Shown here in pieces: positions 41,012 to 50,267 of a stretch of 64,000 nt of DNA. The position numbers and the translations under genes are program-made. Under the pieces are notes generated by a model. The model was not told where the DNA came from. It searched no databases and saw only the letters and a list, made by a program, of their open reading frames with translations. Source of the stretch: Planctomycetes bacterium syqfu (lineage in GTDB: Bacteria > Planctomycetota > Phycisphaerae > Phycisphaerales > Phycisphaeraceae); contig CP087563.1 of the NCBI GenBank assembly GCA_020974905.1, forward strand, positions 5,704,001 to 5,768,000, in the 5' to 3' direction. Every line of letters begins with the position of its first letter. Position 1 is the first letter of the stretch.

Positions 41012-42751
41012 ATGGCATCCATGTCGGCACAATGCTTGTTGGGGGCATCTGTGGCGATTTTAAATGACGAGTCGAAGACATTCTTGGATCGGCAGACGGT
41101 TTGTTTGATCGAGGCTGGGCTAACCGAGGATGAATTATACAAGCTATCTGTTCAGGCGAACAAGACGAATCAGCGGCTGATTGATTTGGTCATAGAAAAA
41201 GGCAATGTATCTGCATGTGCATTACTAAAGAAAATTTCGCTGTTACTTAAACTATCTTTTTTTGAGACAGCATCGGCCGACATTCCGGATATTGTTATCA
41301 AACGCCTTCGTCCATCCTTGGCGATTGAACACGGAATCATGCCTGTTGGAGAACATGACGGCATACTTCAAATCGCATGCTCCGATCCTTTTGACTGGCA
41401 AGCCTGGGATGAATTGGAACATTTGCTTGATTGTAAAATTGAGCGGGTTCTTGCTACGTGTGAAACTATCGCTCAAATGCACAAGATGTACTACGGTCTT
41501 GGTGCAGAAACCGTCGAACGTCTGACCAACACCAAGGATTCATCTGAAGCTGAGCAGCTACAAGTTACCAGTACACAAGCTACGAATCTTTCAGATGATG
41601 AATCTGCTAACGAGCCCACCGTTGTCAATCTGGTGAACCGCATCATCAGTGAAGCAATTACATCCAATGCAACCGACATTCACTTTGAGCCTTTCGATAG
41701 CAAGTACCGTGTACGATATCGTGTTGACGGCATGCTTGAGGATGTTTCGATTCCGCAAAGTGTCAAGCAGCTTAAATCCGCACTGGTGTCGCGCATCAAG
41801 ATCATGGCTAATCTTGATATTACCGAAAAACGTCTCCCGCAGGACGGACGTGCCAGGGTGACGCTTAAGGGGGTGGAATACGATCTGCGTATCAGTATTC
41901 TTCCTGGGGTCTATGGTGAGGCGATCAATATACGTCTGCAAAGTCGGCAGATGGTTAAGCTTGAATTGTCGGGTCTGGGGTTTCAGCCTGATGAACAGTC
42001 GAAGGTTGATGAACTGATTAATCGTCCGCATGGACTGGTGTTGGTGACAGGGCCGACGGGTAGTGGTAAGACCACGACGCTTTATACTTGCTTGAGCAAG
42101 ATCAACAAACCAGACACGAAGATCATCACCATCGAAGATCCTGTTGAATATTGGATGGATGACATCTTGCAGATGCAGGTTCATGAGGAGATTGGATTTG
42201 ATTTTGCCCGCGCACTGCGGAGCATGTTGCGTCACGACCCAGATGTGATGTTGATTGGTGAAATTCGTGACCGTGAAACGGCAGACATCACGATTCGCTC
42301 AGCATTGACAGGGCACTTGGTGTTTGCCACTTTGCATACCAATGATTCAGCCAGTGCGGTTTCCCGTTTGCTGGATATCGGTATTGAACCGTTCCTGGCG
42401 GCCAGTTCCATTTCGGGTGTCATTGCTCAGCGCTTGGTACGTAAGATTTGCCCGAATTGCAAACAACCTGTTGAAGCTGATGAATTAAATGATGTCAGTG
42501 AATCATGGACTGGTAAAGGATGTGAGGCATGTCGCTATACTGGGTGTAAGGGGCGATCGGTTATTGCGGAGATTCTGCCGGTGAGTTCTGCCGTTCGAAC
42601 CATGATTCAGCAGCGTGAACCTGCGGACCGAATCAAAGAACAAGCTGTTCAAGAAGGTATGAATACATTGCGTAACAGTGCCTTGCAAGCTGTGAAGGAA
42701 GGGCGAATCAGCATGGCGGAAATGCTGCGTGTGACACACGGGGATATTTGA
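41012..42751 (+). CDS. gspE: Type II secretion ATPase GspE
   Basis: 579 residues. The N-terminal domain ends with 'EPTVVNLVNRIISEAITSNATDIHFEPFDSKYRVRYRVDGML'. Walker A is 'GPTGSGKTTTLY' near residues 346-357; Walker B is 'DPDVMLIGEIRDRETADI'; the C-terminal four-Cys zinc site is 'CPNCKQPV...CEACRYTGCKGR'. It powers pseudopilus assembly from the cytoplasm. The start is uncertain: a GTG 39 bases downstream is possible. It opens an operon that runs with short overlaps from here to at least gspD. Confidence 0.95.
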   Translation: MASMSAQCLLGASVAILNDESKTFLDRQTVCLIEAGLTEDELYKLSVQANKTNQRLIDLVIEKGNVSACALLKKISLLLKLSFFETASADIPDIVIKRLRPSLAIEHGIMPVGEHDGILQIACSDPFDWQAWDELEHLLDCKIERVLATCETIAQMHKMYYGLGAETVERLTNTKDSSEAEQLQVTSTQATNLSDDESANEPTVVNLVNRIISEAITSNATDIHFEPFDSKYRVRYRVDGMLEDVSIPQSVKQLKSALVSRIKIMANLDITEKRLPQDGRARVTLKGVEYDLRISILPGVYGEAINIRLQSRQMVKLELSGLGFQPDEQSKVDELINRPHGLVLVTGPTGSGKTTTLYTCLSKINKPDTKIITIEDPVEYWMDDILQMQVHEEIGFDFARALRSMLRHDPDVMLIGEIRDRETADITIRSALTGHLVFATLHTNDSASAVSRLLDIGIEPFLAASSISGVIAQRLVRKICPNCKQPVEADELNDVSESWTGKGCEACRYTGCKGRSVIAEILPVSSAVRTMIQQREPADRIKEQAVQEGMNTLRNSALQAVKEGRISMAEMLRVTHGDI

Positions 42752-42752
42752 T

Positions 42753-43973
42753 TTGTCTAGATTTAGCTATATTGCGATACAACGTACCGGTGAAAGAACA
42801 TCCGGTATGTTGCGATCCACCAGCAAGCGCGAAGCGGTGGCCAAGTTGTTGGAACTGGGTTATCACCCGGTCGTGGTCGAGGCTGAAAACCAGCAAAAGA
42901 AGGATGCCAAGGAATCGATTCGTCGTTTTCTGGGACGCGTCAAAACATCCGATCTGGCGGTATTTACCCGACAGTTTGCTGCCTTGCTCAAAGCAGGTTT
43001 GCCCATCATGGCTGCGTTGGAAACCTTGCAACGCCAGTCCACCAATCGTTACCTGGCACGCACGATTGAAGACGTTCGAGCGTCGCTGGCGCAGGACGCT
43101 CCATCTTTAGCTGATGCCTTTGCCGAGCACCCTAAGATATTTAATCCAGTGTATTGCGGATTGGTGCGTTCGGGTGAAGAAGGTGGACGCTTGATTGAGG
43201 TCCTCAACAACCTTTCTGTTCATCTTGCACGCATGGCCAAGTTGCGAGGTCAGGTTCTCGGGGCTTTTGTCTACCCAATTTTTTTGCTACTAATGGGGAT
43301 TACAGCTGTATTCATATTAATGGCATTTGTCATTCCCAAGTTCCAAAAACTCTTTACATCCTTTGGCCAACAATTACCGACACCGACGCGATTTTTAATT
43401 GCAGTTAGTGATTTTCTAAGTCAATGGTGGTGGGTAGTGGCATTGCTATTAGTGATGTTTGGTGGGATGGTCTTTGCCTCGTTAAAGAAGCAAGCGATAC
43501 GCAGTAAAACAGATGCGTTGATACTTAAATTGCCACTGTTTGGCCCTATGGTCTTAAAAGTAGAAGCTGCGCGAATCGCACGGACACTGGGGGCATTGCT
43601 TAAAGGTGGGGTACGTATTGTCGAGGCACTAAATATTACAGCCAGGACTATTCGTAATAGCCATATCCGCGAGACCTTTGGCCCAATGGGGCAAGCGGTT
43701 TCGACAGGCAATGAATTGGGTTTGGCAATGGAGCAGGCAGGGGTATACCCTCCTCTGATGGTTAATTTAATCCGTACTGGTGAAGAAACAGGTGAATTAC
43801 CTGAAATGCTTGAAGAGCTTGCTTCGATCTATGATGACGAAGCAGAAAGAGCGGTTAATGGCGCGGTAAAGCTATTAGAACCTGTGTTGATTGTTGCCAT
43901 GGGCTTGGTGATTGCCGGTATCGTGGCTGCGGTGATGCTGCCGATTTTCAAGGCAAGTGCTATTGTTTCTTAA
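42753..43973 (+). CDS. gspF: Type II secretion inner-membrane protein GspF
   Basis: 406 residues, TTG start one base after the gspE stop. Two T2SF domains carry 'LAVFTRQFAALLKAGLPIMAALETL' and 'IARTLGALLKGGVRIVEALNI', with three membrane helices including 'LGAFVYPIFLLLMGITAVFILMAFVIPKF'. It is the platform protein of the secretion machine. The 134-base gap before the next gene is the longest inside the operon. Confidence 0.94.
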   Translation: MSRFSYIAIQRTGERTSGMLRSTSKREAVAKLLELGYHPVVVEAENQQKKDAKESIRRFLGRVKTSDLAVFTRQFAALLKAGLPIMAALETLQRQSTNRYLARTIEDVRASLAQDAPSLADAFAEHPKIFNPVYCGLVRSGEEGGRLIEVLNNLSVHLARMAKLRGQVLGAFVYPIFLLLMGITAVFILMAFVIPKFQKLFTSFGQQLPTPTRFLIAVSDFLSQWWWVVALLLVMFGGMVFASLKKQAIRSKTDALILKLPLFGPMVLKVEAARIARTLGALLKGGVRIVEALNITARTIRNSHIRETFGPMGQAVSTGNELGLAMEQAGVYPPLMVNLIRTGEETGELPEMLEELASIYDDEAERAVNGAVKLLEPVLIVAMGLVIAGIVAAVMLPIFKASAIVS

Positions 43974-44107
43974 GCTTTCTGGTGTAGAATAGAAATCGCT
44001 CTGAGTCATCTTTTGTAAGAGCATCATGGTGGGATTGCCGGAAGCAATTTCTGGTATTTTCAGGGGACTATAGAACCGGGGATATTTTCGAGGGCTGGGG
44101 GTAGTAC

Positions 44108-45067
44108 ATGACCAAAATAGGGATCAGAAGCGCCTTGTTTCCTGCAGAGGATCGACCTGTTGCGAATTTGCGTCAACGCCATTTGCTTTGGCATATCGCG
44201 CGATGTCTGGCTGGTTGTGTCTTGCTAATCGCAGCAGGCTTAAAAGGTGATGAGATTCTGGTGACCTCGCTGCTTGGTGAGGGCTGGTTTCATTCGCGCC
44301 TATTGGGGATTGTGCTTGTTGAATTTGAAATCTGTCTCGGCTGCTGGCTGGTGACCGGCTGGCGTGCAGAATGGTCGCGGTTGGTCGCGCTTGTGACGTT
44401 TTCGATTTTTGCAGTGGCGACATTGTATAAAGCACTGAGTGGTCAAGCATCTTGTGGTTGCTTTGGTATCTACGAAGTCAATCCTTGGTGGACGTTGATG
44501 CTGGATGGTGCTCTGGTCGGTATGTTGTTTTATGCAAGAGCAGATACGGAACGCCCCTTTTTTTTTCGATCAAGTGCTGCACTTGTTTCAACTTTTATTC
44601 TGGTTGTTCTTTTATGTGGCAGCACTACTTGGTGGATGTTGAATACGGAAGCGGGTGCCATTGATCAAGATGGCCAGTTAATTGGCGATGAGTCATTCGT
44701 TGTTTTGGAGCCTGAAGATTGGGTGAATCAGCGATTACCGATCTTGCCGTATTTGGATATAGGTAAACGTTTGGAAAACGGGCGCTGGATCGCCGTGTTG
44801 TATAAGCATGATTGTTCACATTGCGTGGAGATGCTGCCACAGTTTGAGCAGGAAGCAATACAGTTTGCTGCGGCCGGTCAGAATGAACATGTGGCATTAA
44901 TCGAGATGCCACCGTATGCATCGGCAGAATATGACCCAGTGCCAAGTGATACCGTTTGCATACGTGGTCGCCTTGATGAATCGCGTGAATGGTTTGCCCA
45001 GACACCGGTGGTGATGGAGATCGACAAGGGTGTCGTGACCAAACTGCGCGAACATGAAAACCAGTAA
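44108..45067 (+). CDS. MauE/DoxX-type membrane protein fused to thioredoxin-like domain
   Basis: 319 residues. Four membrane helices occupy residues ~25-150, with 'SGQASCGCFG' in the second half, the CGCFG motif of MauE/DoxX redox-associated proteins. A fifth helix follows near 160-180. The C-terminal part is thioredoxin-like: 'WIAVLYKHDCSHCVEMLPQFEQEA', with CSHC near residues 236-239. It may pass electrons across the membrane to periplasmic disulfides. Position between gspF and gspG suggests a role in disulfide handling of secreted or pseudopilin substrates; this is inferred. Confidence 0.8.
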   Translation: MTKIGIRSALFPAEDRPVANLRQRHLLWHIARCLAGCVLLIAAGLKGDEILVTSLLGEGWFHSRLLGIVLVEFEICLGCWLVTGWRAEWSRLVALVTFSIFAVATLYKALSGQASCGCFGIYEVNPWWTLMLDGALVGMLFYARADTERPFFFRSSAALVSTFILVVLLCGSTTWWMLNTEAGAIDQDGQLIGDESFVVLEPEDWVNQRLPILPYLDIGKRLENGRWIAVLYKHDCSHCVEMLPQFEQEAIQFAAAGQNEHVALIEMPPYASAEYDPVPSDTVCIRGRLDESREWFAQTPVVMEIDKGVVTKLREHENQ

Positions 45068-45107
45068 GTCAGATATATTTGTTAATGGGAGAGTTCGGGT
45101 GCAAGAC

Positions 45108-45536
45108 ATGAAAAAACAGTGTTATCAAGGCCAATTCCGGCATAAGCAGGCAGCATTCACTCTGATGGAAATGCTGCTGGTAATCGTGATCATCGGTATT
45201 CTTGTGGGAGGCTTGGCAGTTAGCCTATCGGGACGATCCCAGGAAGCCATGATCACACGAGCCAGGGCTGATGTGAAGAGCACGCTTGCATTGGCGCTGG
45301 ATCTCTTTGAGCAGGATATTGGTCGGTACCCATCGGATGATGAAGGACTTGATGCGCTGATTAATGATCCGGGTGAATCCAAGTGGAAAGGGCCTTACCT
45401 CAAGACTGATTTAGAGCCTGATCCTTGGGGGAATGCTTACGAGTATTCACTGGACCCGGATAATTCCCGTAAGTACCAACTGCGTTGTGCAGGTCCGGAT
45501 GGCAAGATGGGGACATCTGACGATATCGAGAGCTAA
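45108..45536 (+). CDS. gspG: Major pseudopilin GspG
   Basis: 142 residues from ATG 45108; a GTG at 45099 with GGGAGAG upstream is an alternative. The prepilin site is 'QAAFTLMEMLLVIVIIGILVGGLAV'. The C-terminus 'DPWGNAYEYSLDPDNSRKYQLRCAGPDGKMGTSDDI' contains the calcium-binding loop and the typical GspG ending. It forms the pseudopilus. The residue before the mature Phe is Ala instead of Gly, so processing may be atypical. Confidence 0.93.
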   Translation: MKKQCYQGQFRHKQAAFTLMEMLLVIVIIGILVGGLAVSLSGRSQEAMITRARADVKSTLALALDLFEQDIGRYPSDDEGLDALINDPGESKWKGPYLKTDLEPDPWGNAYEYSLDPDNSRKYQLRCAGPDGKMGTSDDIES

Positions 45537-45541
45537 ATTAT

Positions 45542-46069
45542 TTGCAACAGGACATCAAACAACTCGGCTATTGCCTAGCCTTCACACTGACGGAGTTGTT
45601 GATCGTATTGGTGTTGATGGGCGTGTTGGCCGGTTCGTTGGTGGTTTCGCTTGCAGGCCGGGAAGAACCGCAAGTCATGCGATTGACCGTCGAAGACCTG
45701 ATGTCGGCTTTGAAATACACCATGAATCAGGCACGGTCCACGCAACGTGATCATCGCTTGGTATTTGATGTGGAGTTGCATCACTACGTGGTTGAGCAAT
45801 TGAGCCTCGATGGCGAAACTTGGGAAGCGGTTCAAGGTATGGCTGGACAAGGTCACGCCTTGATGCAAGGCATCCAGTTGGTCTCGCCTGAAGATGGCCA
45901 GGCCATTGAGATGGTCAGTGACGAATTGCTTGCTTATTCCTTTGGCCCCAACGTCGATGATTTTACCGGCACGGTTCGCCTCATGAATACATCAGGCCAG
46001 ATGTGGGATATCCAGATTTTGCCAATTTCCATGCAGATACAAGTGATCGAAGATGTGGTGATCAAGTGA
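45542..46069 (+). CDS. gspH: Minor pseudopilin GspH-like
   Basis: 175 residues from a TTG at 45542. It has the prepilin helix 'CLAFTLTELLIVLVLMGVLAGSLVVSLAG' followed by 'MSALKYTMNQARSTQRDHRLVFDVELHHYVVEQL', as in GspH. Again the residue before Phe is Ala rather than Gly. It lies 5 bases after gspG and overlaps gspI by 4 bases. It helps build the pseudopilus tip. Confidence 0.85.
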   Translation: MQQDIKQLGYCLAFTLTELLIVLVLMGVLAGSLVVSLAGREEPQVMRLTVEDLMSALKYTMNQARSTQRDHRLVFDVELHHYVVEQLSLDGETWEAVQGMAGQGHALMQGIQLVSPEDGQAIEMVSDELLAYSFGPNVDDFTGTVRLMNTSGQMWDIQILPISMQIQVIEDVVIK

Positions 46070-46455
46070 AGGATAGGGCAACAATCCATTGGCGATTGCG
46101 AGGATTTACGCTGCTTGAAGTGCTGGTGGCCATGACGATTCTTGGTGTGGGGATTCTGGGTGTGGTGACCGCGTTGTCATTGGCTTCCCAAGCAGGTGGT
46201 TCATCGCTTCGCTTATCCGATGCCGCCCAATTTGCACGGCAACAGATGATGTTGGCAACCTCAACCACGCCTGAAATGCTCCAACCCAACGAAGGGACCG
46301 AAGGACGCTATCACTGGGTTTTAACCTACGATTCCAAGTCGGATGATTTGGTATTGGCGACCATTGAGGTCGATTGGCAAGAAAAGGGGCAGGTGCAGAC
46401 ATTTACCTTGCGTGAGTATTTCCAGCCATACGTTCAGCCGGATGAAGATTCGTAA
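46066..46455 (+). CDS. gspI: Minor pseudopilin GspI-like
   Basis: 129 residues from a GTG overlapping the gspH stop. The prepilin motif is 'RGFTLLEVLVAMTILGVGILGVVTALSLASQAG' with the standard Gly before Phe. The rest ('RYHWVLTYDSKSDDLVLATIEVDW') fits the short GspI fold. A longer frame extends upstream but only through gspH. It joins GspJ and GspK in the tip complex. Confidence 0.87.
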   Translation: MKDRATIHWRLRGFTLLEVLVAMTILGVGILGVVTALSLASQAGGSSLRLSDAAQFARQQMMLATSTTPEMLQPNEGTEGRYHWVLTYDSKSDDLVLATIEVDWQEKGQVQTFTLREYFQPYVQPDEDS

Positions 46456-47135
46456 TGCGTGTTCAGAACCGCCGACAAGATGCGTTTACCCTGATTGAAC
46501 TCGTGACGGCATCCGTGCTCATGGGGATTATTCTGTTGGGCATTTATACCGTCTTCAAACAGTCGATGGCAGTCGAAGAGCAGATCACCAAACGCTGGCA
46601 TACCAAAGCTGCGGCCCAGCAAATTGCTGACCTGTTGGCCGATTCCATTGAGAACATTGTCAACGTTCAAGGTACATCCCCGTTGAGTGCCGGCAAAGAC
46701 GAGGATTTCGGTGGCAGGCAACTGTCCTGCACGGTCATGGGGGGCGATGCCACTGAGGCTAATCCCGCAAATAGCGCGATGCAGTGGCGACGGTATCGAT
46801 GGGGGCTCAACGAAGACCAGGCTGGTCAACTGCTAATTCAAACCCGGTATTTTGCAGGGACCATTGAACTGTTACCTGTGCATGTCGATGAGGAAACCAC
46901 GCAGGATCAATTATGGAATCGCGTGCCGTTGGAAGTGATTGCTGAGGACCTCAAATCTATCAACATTCACTTCAGGCCCAAGTACAACCCGGATGCCGAG
47001 TGGAAGGACAAATGGGGCGGGATTGGCACACCCATTCTGGTACGTATTAAAGTGGCTGTGGGGGATACCACGGTGACACGCTACGTCAGCCCACACGTGA
47101 CGTTGGCCGTGTCCAGTGCGGAAGGTGGGGGATGA
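46455..47135 (+). CDS. gspJ: Minor pseudopilin GspJ-like
   Basis: 226 residues. The N-terminus 'RRQDAFTLIELVTASVLMGIILLGIYTVFKQS' is a prepilin helix, and the C-terminal beta domain ends 'VTRYVSPHVTLAVSS'. Its ATG overlaps the gspI stop by one base and its stop overlaps gspK by 4 bases. It forms the pseudopilus tip with GspI and GspK. Confidence 0.87.
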   Translation: MRVQNRRQDAFTLIELVTASVLMGIILLGIYTVFKQSMAVEEQITKRWHTKAAAQQIADLLADSIENIVNVQGTSPLSAGKDEDFGGRQLSCTVMGGDATEANPANSAMQWRRYRWGLNEDQAGQLLIQTRYFAGTIELLPVHVDEETTQDQLWNRVPLEVIAEDLKSINIHFRPKYNPDAEWKDKWGGIGTPILVRIKVAVGDTTVTRYVSPHVTLAVSSAEGGG

Positions 47136-48163
47136 TGCGGCGTGGATCGATTCTCATTCTGGTGCTGTTTGTTCTGACGGTCTTGAGCTTGATTGCCTTA
47201 AGCTTGTCCTACCGAACCGGTGTGGAAACCCGTGACGCGCGGCACGAAGCGATACGGATCAAGCTGGCCTCTCTGTCCCGCTCTGCCGCGTCCATCGCAA
47301 TCAGCAGGATCAAGCAAAACACCAACGATTACGATCATCCCGCTGAGTCTTGGTGCATGCACGCCAGTTTGGATGAACAGAACCTGTTGCCGGAATGGTC
47401 GCAGATCACCAATGATGATGAGGAGGAACCAGAGTATCGAACGACCTACAGTGTGATCGACGAAGATGGGAAGCTCAATCTCCTCTATGCCTCCAGCGAA
47501 GCATTGGAAAAGTTTGGTCTTTCACCATCACAGATCGATAGTTTTTTTGATTGGATTGATGAAGATAATATCGCTCGGGCAGAAGGTGTTGAGGATGAAT
47601 ATTATCTTCTACGCAAAACTCCCTATCTAACCAAGAATAAACCGCTTGATATTCTCAATGAATTATTTTTGATACGTGGTATGAATACTCAAATCTATTG
47701 GGGTGAAGATTGGAATCACAATAAAACGCTTGATACCAATGAAGACGATGGGATTGAGCAGTGGCCGGTCGATAACATGGATGGCGAATTGCAATTGGGT
47801 TTGGTCGACGTGTTAACTGTATATGGTGATGGGAAGGTTAACCTGAATACCGCGCCCCGTCTGGTTCTGGAAACACTTCCCATTACAGAACAAGCCGTGG
47901 ATCAGATCATCGGCTATCGCATGTTTGACCAATCCAGCTCAGGCAGTTTGGATGATCATGCATTTCGGTCAGCAGACGATATCGCCTTGCTTCAAGGGCT
48001 AAGTGATGCAGATAAAGACGTTCTGACTCAAATCACAAAATTCTCTTCACATTATTACCGTGTTGTGATAGAATCACTTCACCTACCTACCGGGCTCAAA
48101 CATCGTTTAACGCTGGTCGTTCAACACGATGGCAATAATTTCGGGATCATCTTGTGGCAGTAG
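47132..48163 (+). CDS. gspK: Type II secretion protein GspK
   Basis: 343 residues. It begins with a prepilin-like helix 'RRGSILILVLFVLTVLSLIALSLSYRTG', with Ser in place of the mature Phe as is common in GspK, and the usual Glu at position 5 seems absent. 'YSVIDEDGKLNLLYAS' and 'GDGKVNLNTAPRLVLETLPI' are GspK signatures (SAM-like domains). It caps the pseudopilus. It overlaps gspJ and gspL. Confidence 0.92.
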   Translation: MMRRGSILILVLFVLTVLSLIALSLSYRTGVETRDARHEAIRIKLASLSRSAASIAISRIKQNTNDYDHPAESWCMHASLDEQNLLPEWSQITNDDEEEPEYRTTYSVIDEDGKLNLLYASSEALEKFGLSPSQIDSFFDWIDEDNIARAEGVEDEYYLLRKTPYLTKNKPLDILNELFLIRGMNTQIYWGEDWNHNKTLDTNEDDGIEQWPVDNMDGELQLGLVDVLTVYGDGKVNLNTAPRLVLETLPITEQAVDQIIGYRMFDQSSSGSLDDHAFRSADDIALLQGLSDADKDVLTQITKFSSHYYRVVIESLHLPTGLKHRLTLVVQHDGNNFGIILWQ

Positions 48164-49647
48164 TGAATGAAATTTCTGGGGAAGTTCACGAATCCGCGTC
48201 GCGTCTGACGCAATTCATCAAAAACAAAAGAATATCTACAAGCAAAACGAAAACAGGCTACCCGTATAAGGTTTTAGTATGTAAGCCTGACCATCAAACG
48301 ATTACTGGTTTTGAACTGAATATATTAAAGGATGATATTTCAGTCGTACACCAGTTTTCGATTTCGGAAAGTACTTCCGATCATCTATCAGAAATATCAA
48401 AAAACATACCAATCGTTTTGGTATTGCCTAAACGTATTTACCTGACACGTGTTTTTGAGTTGCCGGTTTCCGAGCCTGGTGAACTGTTTGAAATGATTCG
48501 CTTGGAAGCAGAAGCCAGTTTGCCATCAGATTATGGTTCAATTGAGGTTTCCTGTCGTCAACTTCCTGCAGCTGAAGAAGAACAAACAACGGTCAAGCCA
48601 TATGAAGTCTATCTTTTAAAGACTTCACTGATTGATCAATATATTCAGACGCTTAGCCAACATGGTTTACAGTGTGAATATATTCTGCCATCAGCCGTGT
48701 TTTGGGACTTGGCGTTGGATCAGCGCGATGAGACAGAATCTGCTGGTGATGATTTACTGATTTCACCGGTCAATGGTAGTGCATTTGAAACCGCGCATCG
48801 TAGCAGGCAAGGTGGTGTTATTGTACGGCATCTGGATGCATCTGCGGAAACCGAGTTGCGTCAACGACTGATTGAGTCCGTGCGCGTGATGCACAGTGAG
48901 ACACGCCTTGACTTGGATGATTCCGGGCCCATTCGCATTGGATATCTGCATCAAAGGCCGCCTGCAATTCATCCCAACGGGCATGTGCAGATGTTGGATC
49001 GGACCCCTGCATGGTCATCAAAGCGTATGGACTCGGGAGTCGCTAACCTGCCTTCGGGATTATTGAGTATGGCGGCTAGTGTTTGGGCCAATCATCGCAA
49101 TGACAGTATCTGGCAGACGGTCAATTTAGTACCACGCTCGGTTCGCCATCTGAATTTAAGAAGAGCACTCTATCGCCAGGTTGGTATTAGTGCCGCCTGT
49201 TTCGCAGGAACTCTGGGCTTGGTGTGGCTGTCACTGATCATCAGCACATGGCGATACAACCGGCAGGTTGAAAGGTTGGATCAGTCGATTTCACGCATTC
49301 AGGTTGAAGGCGAATCGGTGGGGGATCGTCTGGCTCAATTGGAGGCGGTCTTCAATGCACGCAAGACATGCGATGATTTTACGAACATCGTTGTTGGTTT
49401 GCATGAAGCGGATAAAGCCGATGGCGAACTCTCTTACAGTCAGGTCGATCTGCGGGAAGATGGTTCGCTTCTCTTGCGTGGCCAAGCCGAGTCCTTGGCA
49501 TTGCCATTTGAGTTGCCTCAACAGCTTGAAAAACTCCCCAGCATGTCCAACGTCGTCTTGCGCGACGCGGGGCAAGCCAAAAAGGGTGCAGGATCGGTTA
49601 CGGAATTCAGGGTGGAAGCGGTTCACAGGCGGGAGGACAAGAAATGA
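48154..49647 (+). CDS. gspL: GspL-like assembly protein (PilM/PilN type)
   Basis: 497 residues from GTG 48154 or 48160, overlapping gspK. The N-terminal part has an actin-like fold pattern similar to PilM/GspL ('VLVLPKRIYLTRVFELPVSEPGELFEMIRLEAEASLP'). A membrane helix near residues 345-367 ('QVGISAACFAGTLGLVWLSLIISTW') is followed by a PilN-like periplasmic coiled coil. GspL anchors GspE to the inner membrane. It overlaps gspM by 4 bases. Confidence 0.83.
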   Translation: MAVVNEISGEVHESASRLTQFIKNKRISTSKTKTGYPYKVLVCKPDHQTITGFELNILKDDISVVHQFSISESTSDHLSEISKNIPIVLVLPKRIYLTRVFELPVSEPGELFEMIRLEAEASLPSDYGSIEVSCRQLPAAEEEQTTVKPYEVYLLKTSLIDQYIQTLSQHGLQCEYILPSAVFWDLALDQRDETESAGDDLLISPVNGSAFETAHRSRQGGVIVRHLDASAETELRQRLIESVRVMHSETRLDLDDSGPIRIGYLHQRPPAIHPNGHVQMLDRTPAWSSKRMDSGVANLPSGLLSMAASVWANHRNDSIWQTVNLVPRSVRHLNLRRALYRQVGISAACFAGTLGLVWLSLIISTWRYNRQVERLDQSISRIQVEGESVGDRLAQLEAVFNARKTCDDFTNIVVGLHEADKADGELSYSQVDLREDGSLLLRGQAESLALPFELPQQLEKLPSMSNVVLRDAGQAKKGAGSVTEFRVEAVHRREDKK

Positions 49648-50267
49648 AAGATCGTTTCCTCCAATGGCTTGATCGGCTCAACCCGCGTGAGATGATTCTC
49701 TCGGTAGTCATCTTGTTGATGGTGGCTACATTTGTTCTTGGTCGCAGTTGGATTCTACCTGCTTACGATGCATGGAAGGTGGCCAAGACGACAGCACAGG
49801 CAAGACGTCTGGAATATGCCAAACTCTCGCGATTCCTAGAAGTGCGTGAAGATGTGATGGTTCAGTATGAAACATTACCCCCGGAAGTGTTTCAGAAAGA
49901 ATCGGACCAGATCACGCTGTCACACTTTTTGCGCAAAGTAGAGGAATTGGCGCGGCATCCAAGCATGACCATTGTCAGTGCCAAGCCCCAAACCATTGAA
50001 TCCAAGGGGAAATTCCGTCAATTTCCGATTCGACTTTCAGTCTCCGGTGTATTGCCGGAAGTGACCCAGTTCATTGTTGAATTGCTCAATGGCCCGGACG
50101 TGGTGGGGCTGGAGAGTTTTTCATTACGCGGTGTCCAAGGCGGGCGTGAAGTGGAATGTACGCTATCCATCTGGATGGTTCGCCTGGCACCGTTGAAATC
50201 AGATCAAACAACAAGCAAGGATGCGCTGACTCTCAATGGAAGTGATGGCGTAAGGAGCCGGGGTTGA
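49644..50267 (+). CDS. gspM: GspM/PilO-like secretion protein
   Basis: 207 residues. A single membrane helix ('EMILSVVILLMVATFVLGRSWILPAY') is followed by a coiled coil and a ferredoxin-like domain ('QFPIRLSVSGVLPEVTQFIVELLNGPDVVGLESFSLRGV'), the layout of GspM and PilO. It partners GspL. One CCCCCGGAAG word at 49878 encodes 'PPEV'. The next gene starts at an overlapping TTG. Confidence 0.83.
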   Translation: MKDRFLQWLDRLNPREMILSVVILLMVATFVLGRSWILPAYDAWKVAKTTAQARRLEYAKLSRFLEVREDVMVQYETLPPEVFQKESDQITLSHFLRKVEELARHPSMTIVSAKPQTIESKGKFRQFPIRLSVSGVLPEVTQFIVELLNGPDVVGLESFSLRGVQGGREVECTLSIWMVRLAPLKSDQTTSKDALTLNGSDGVRSRG

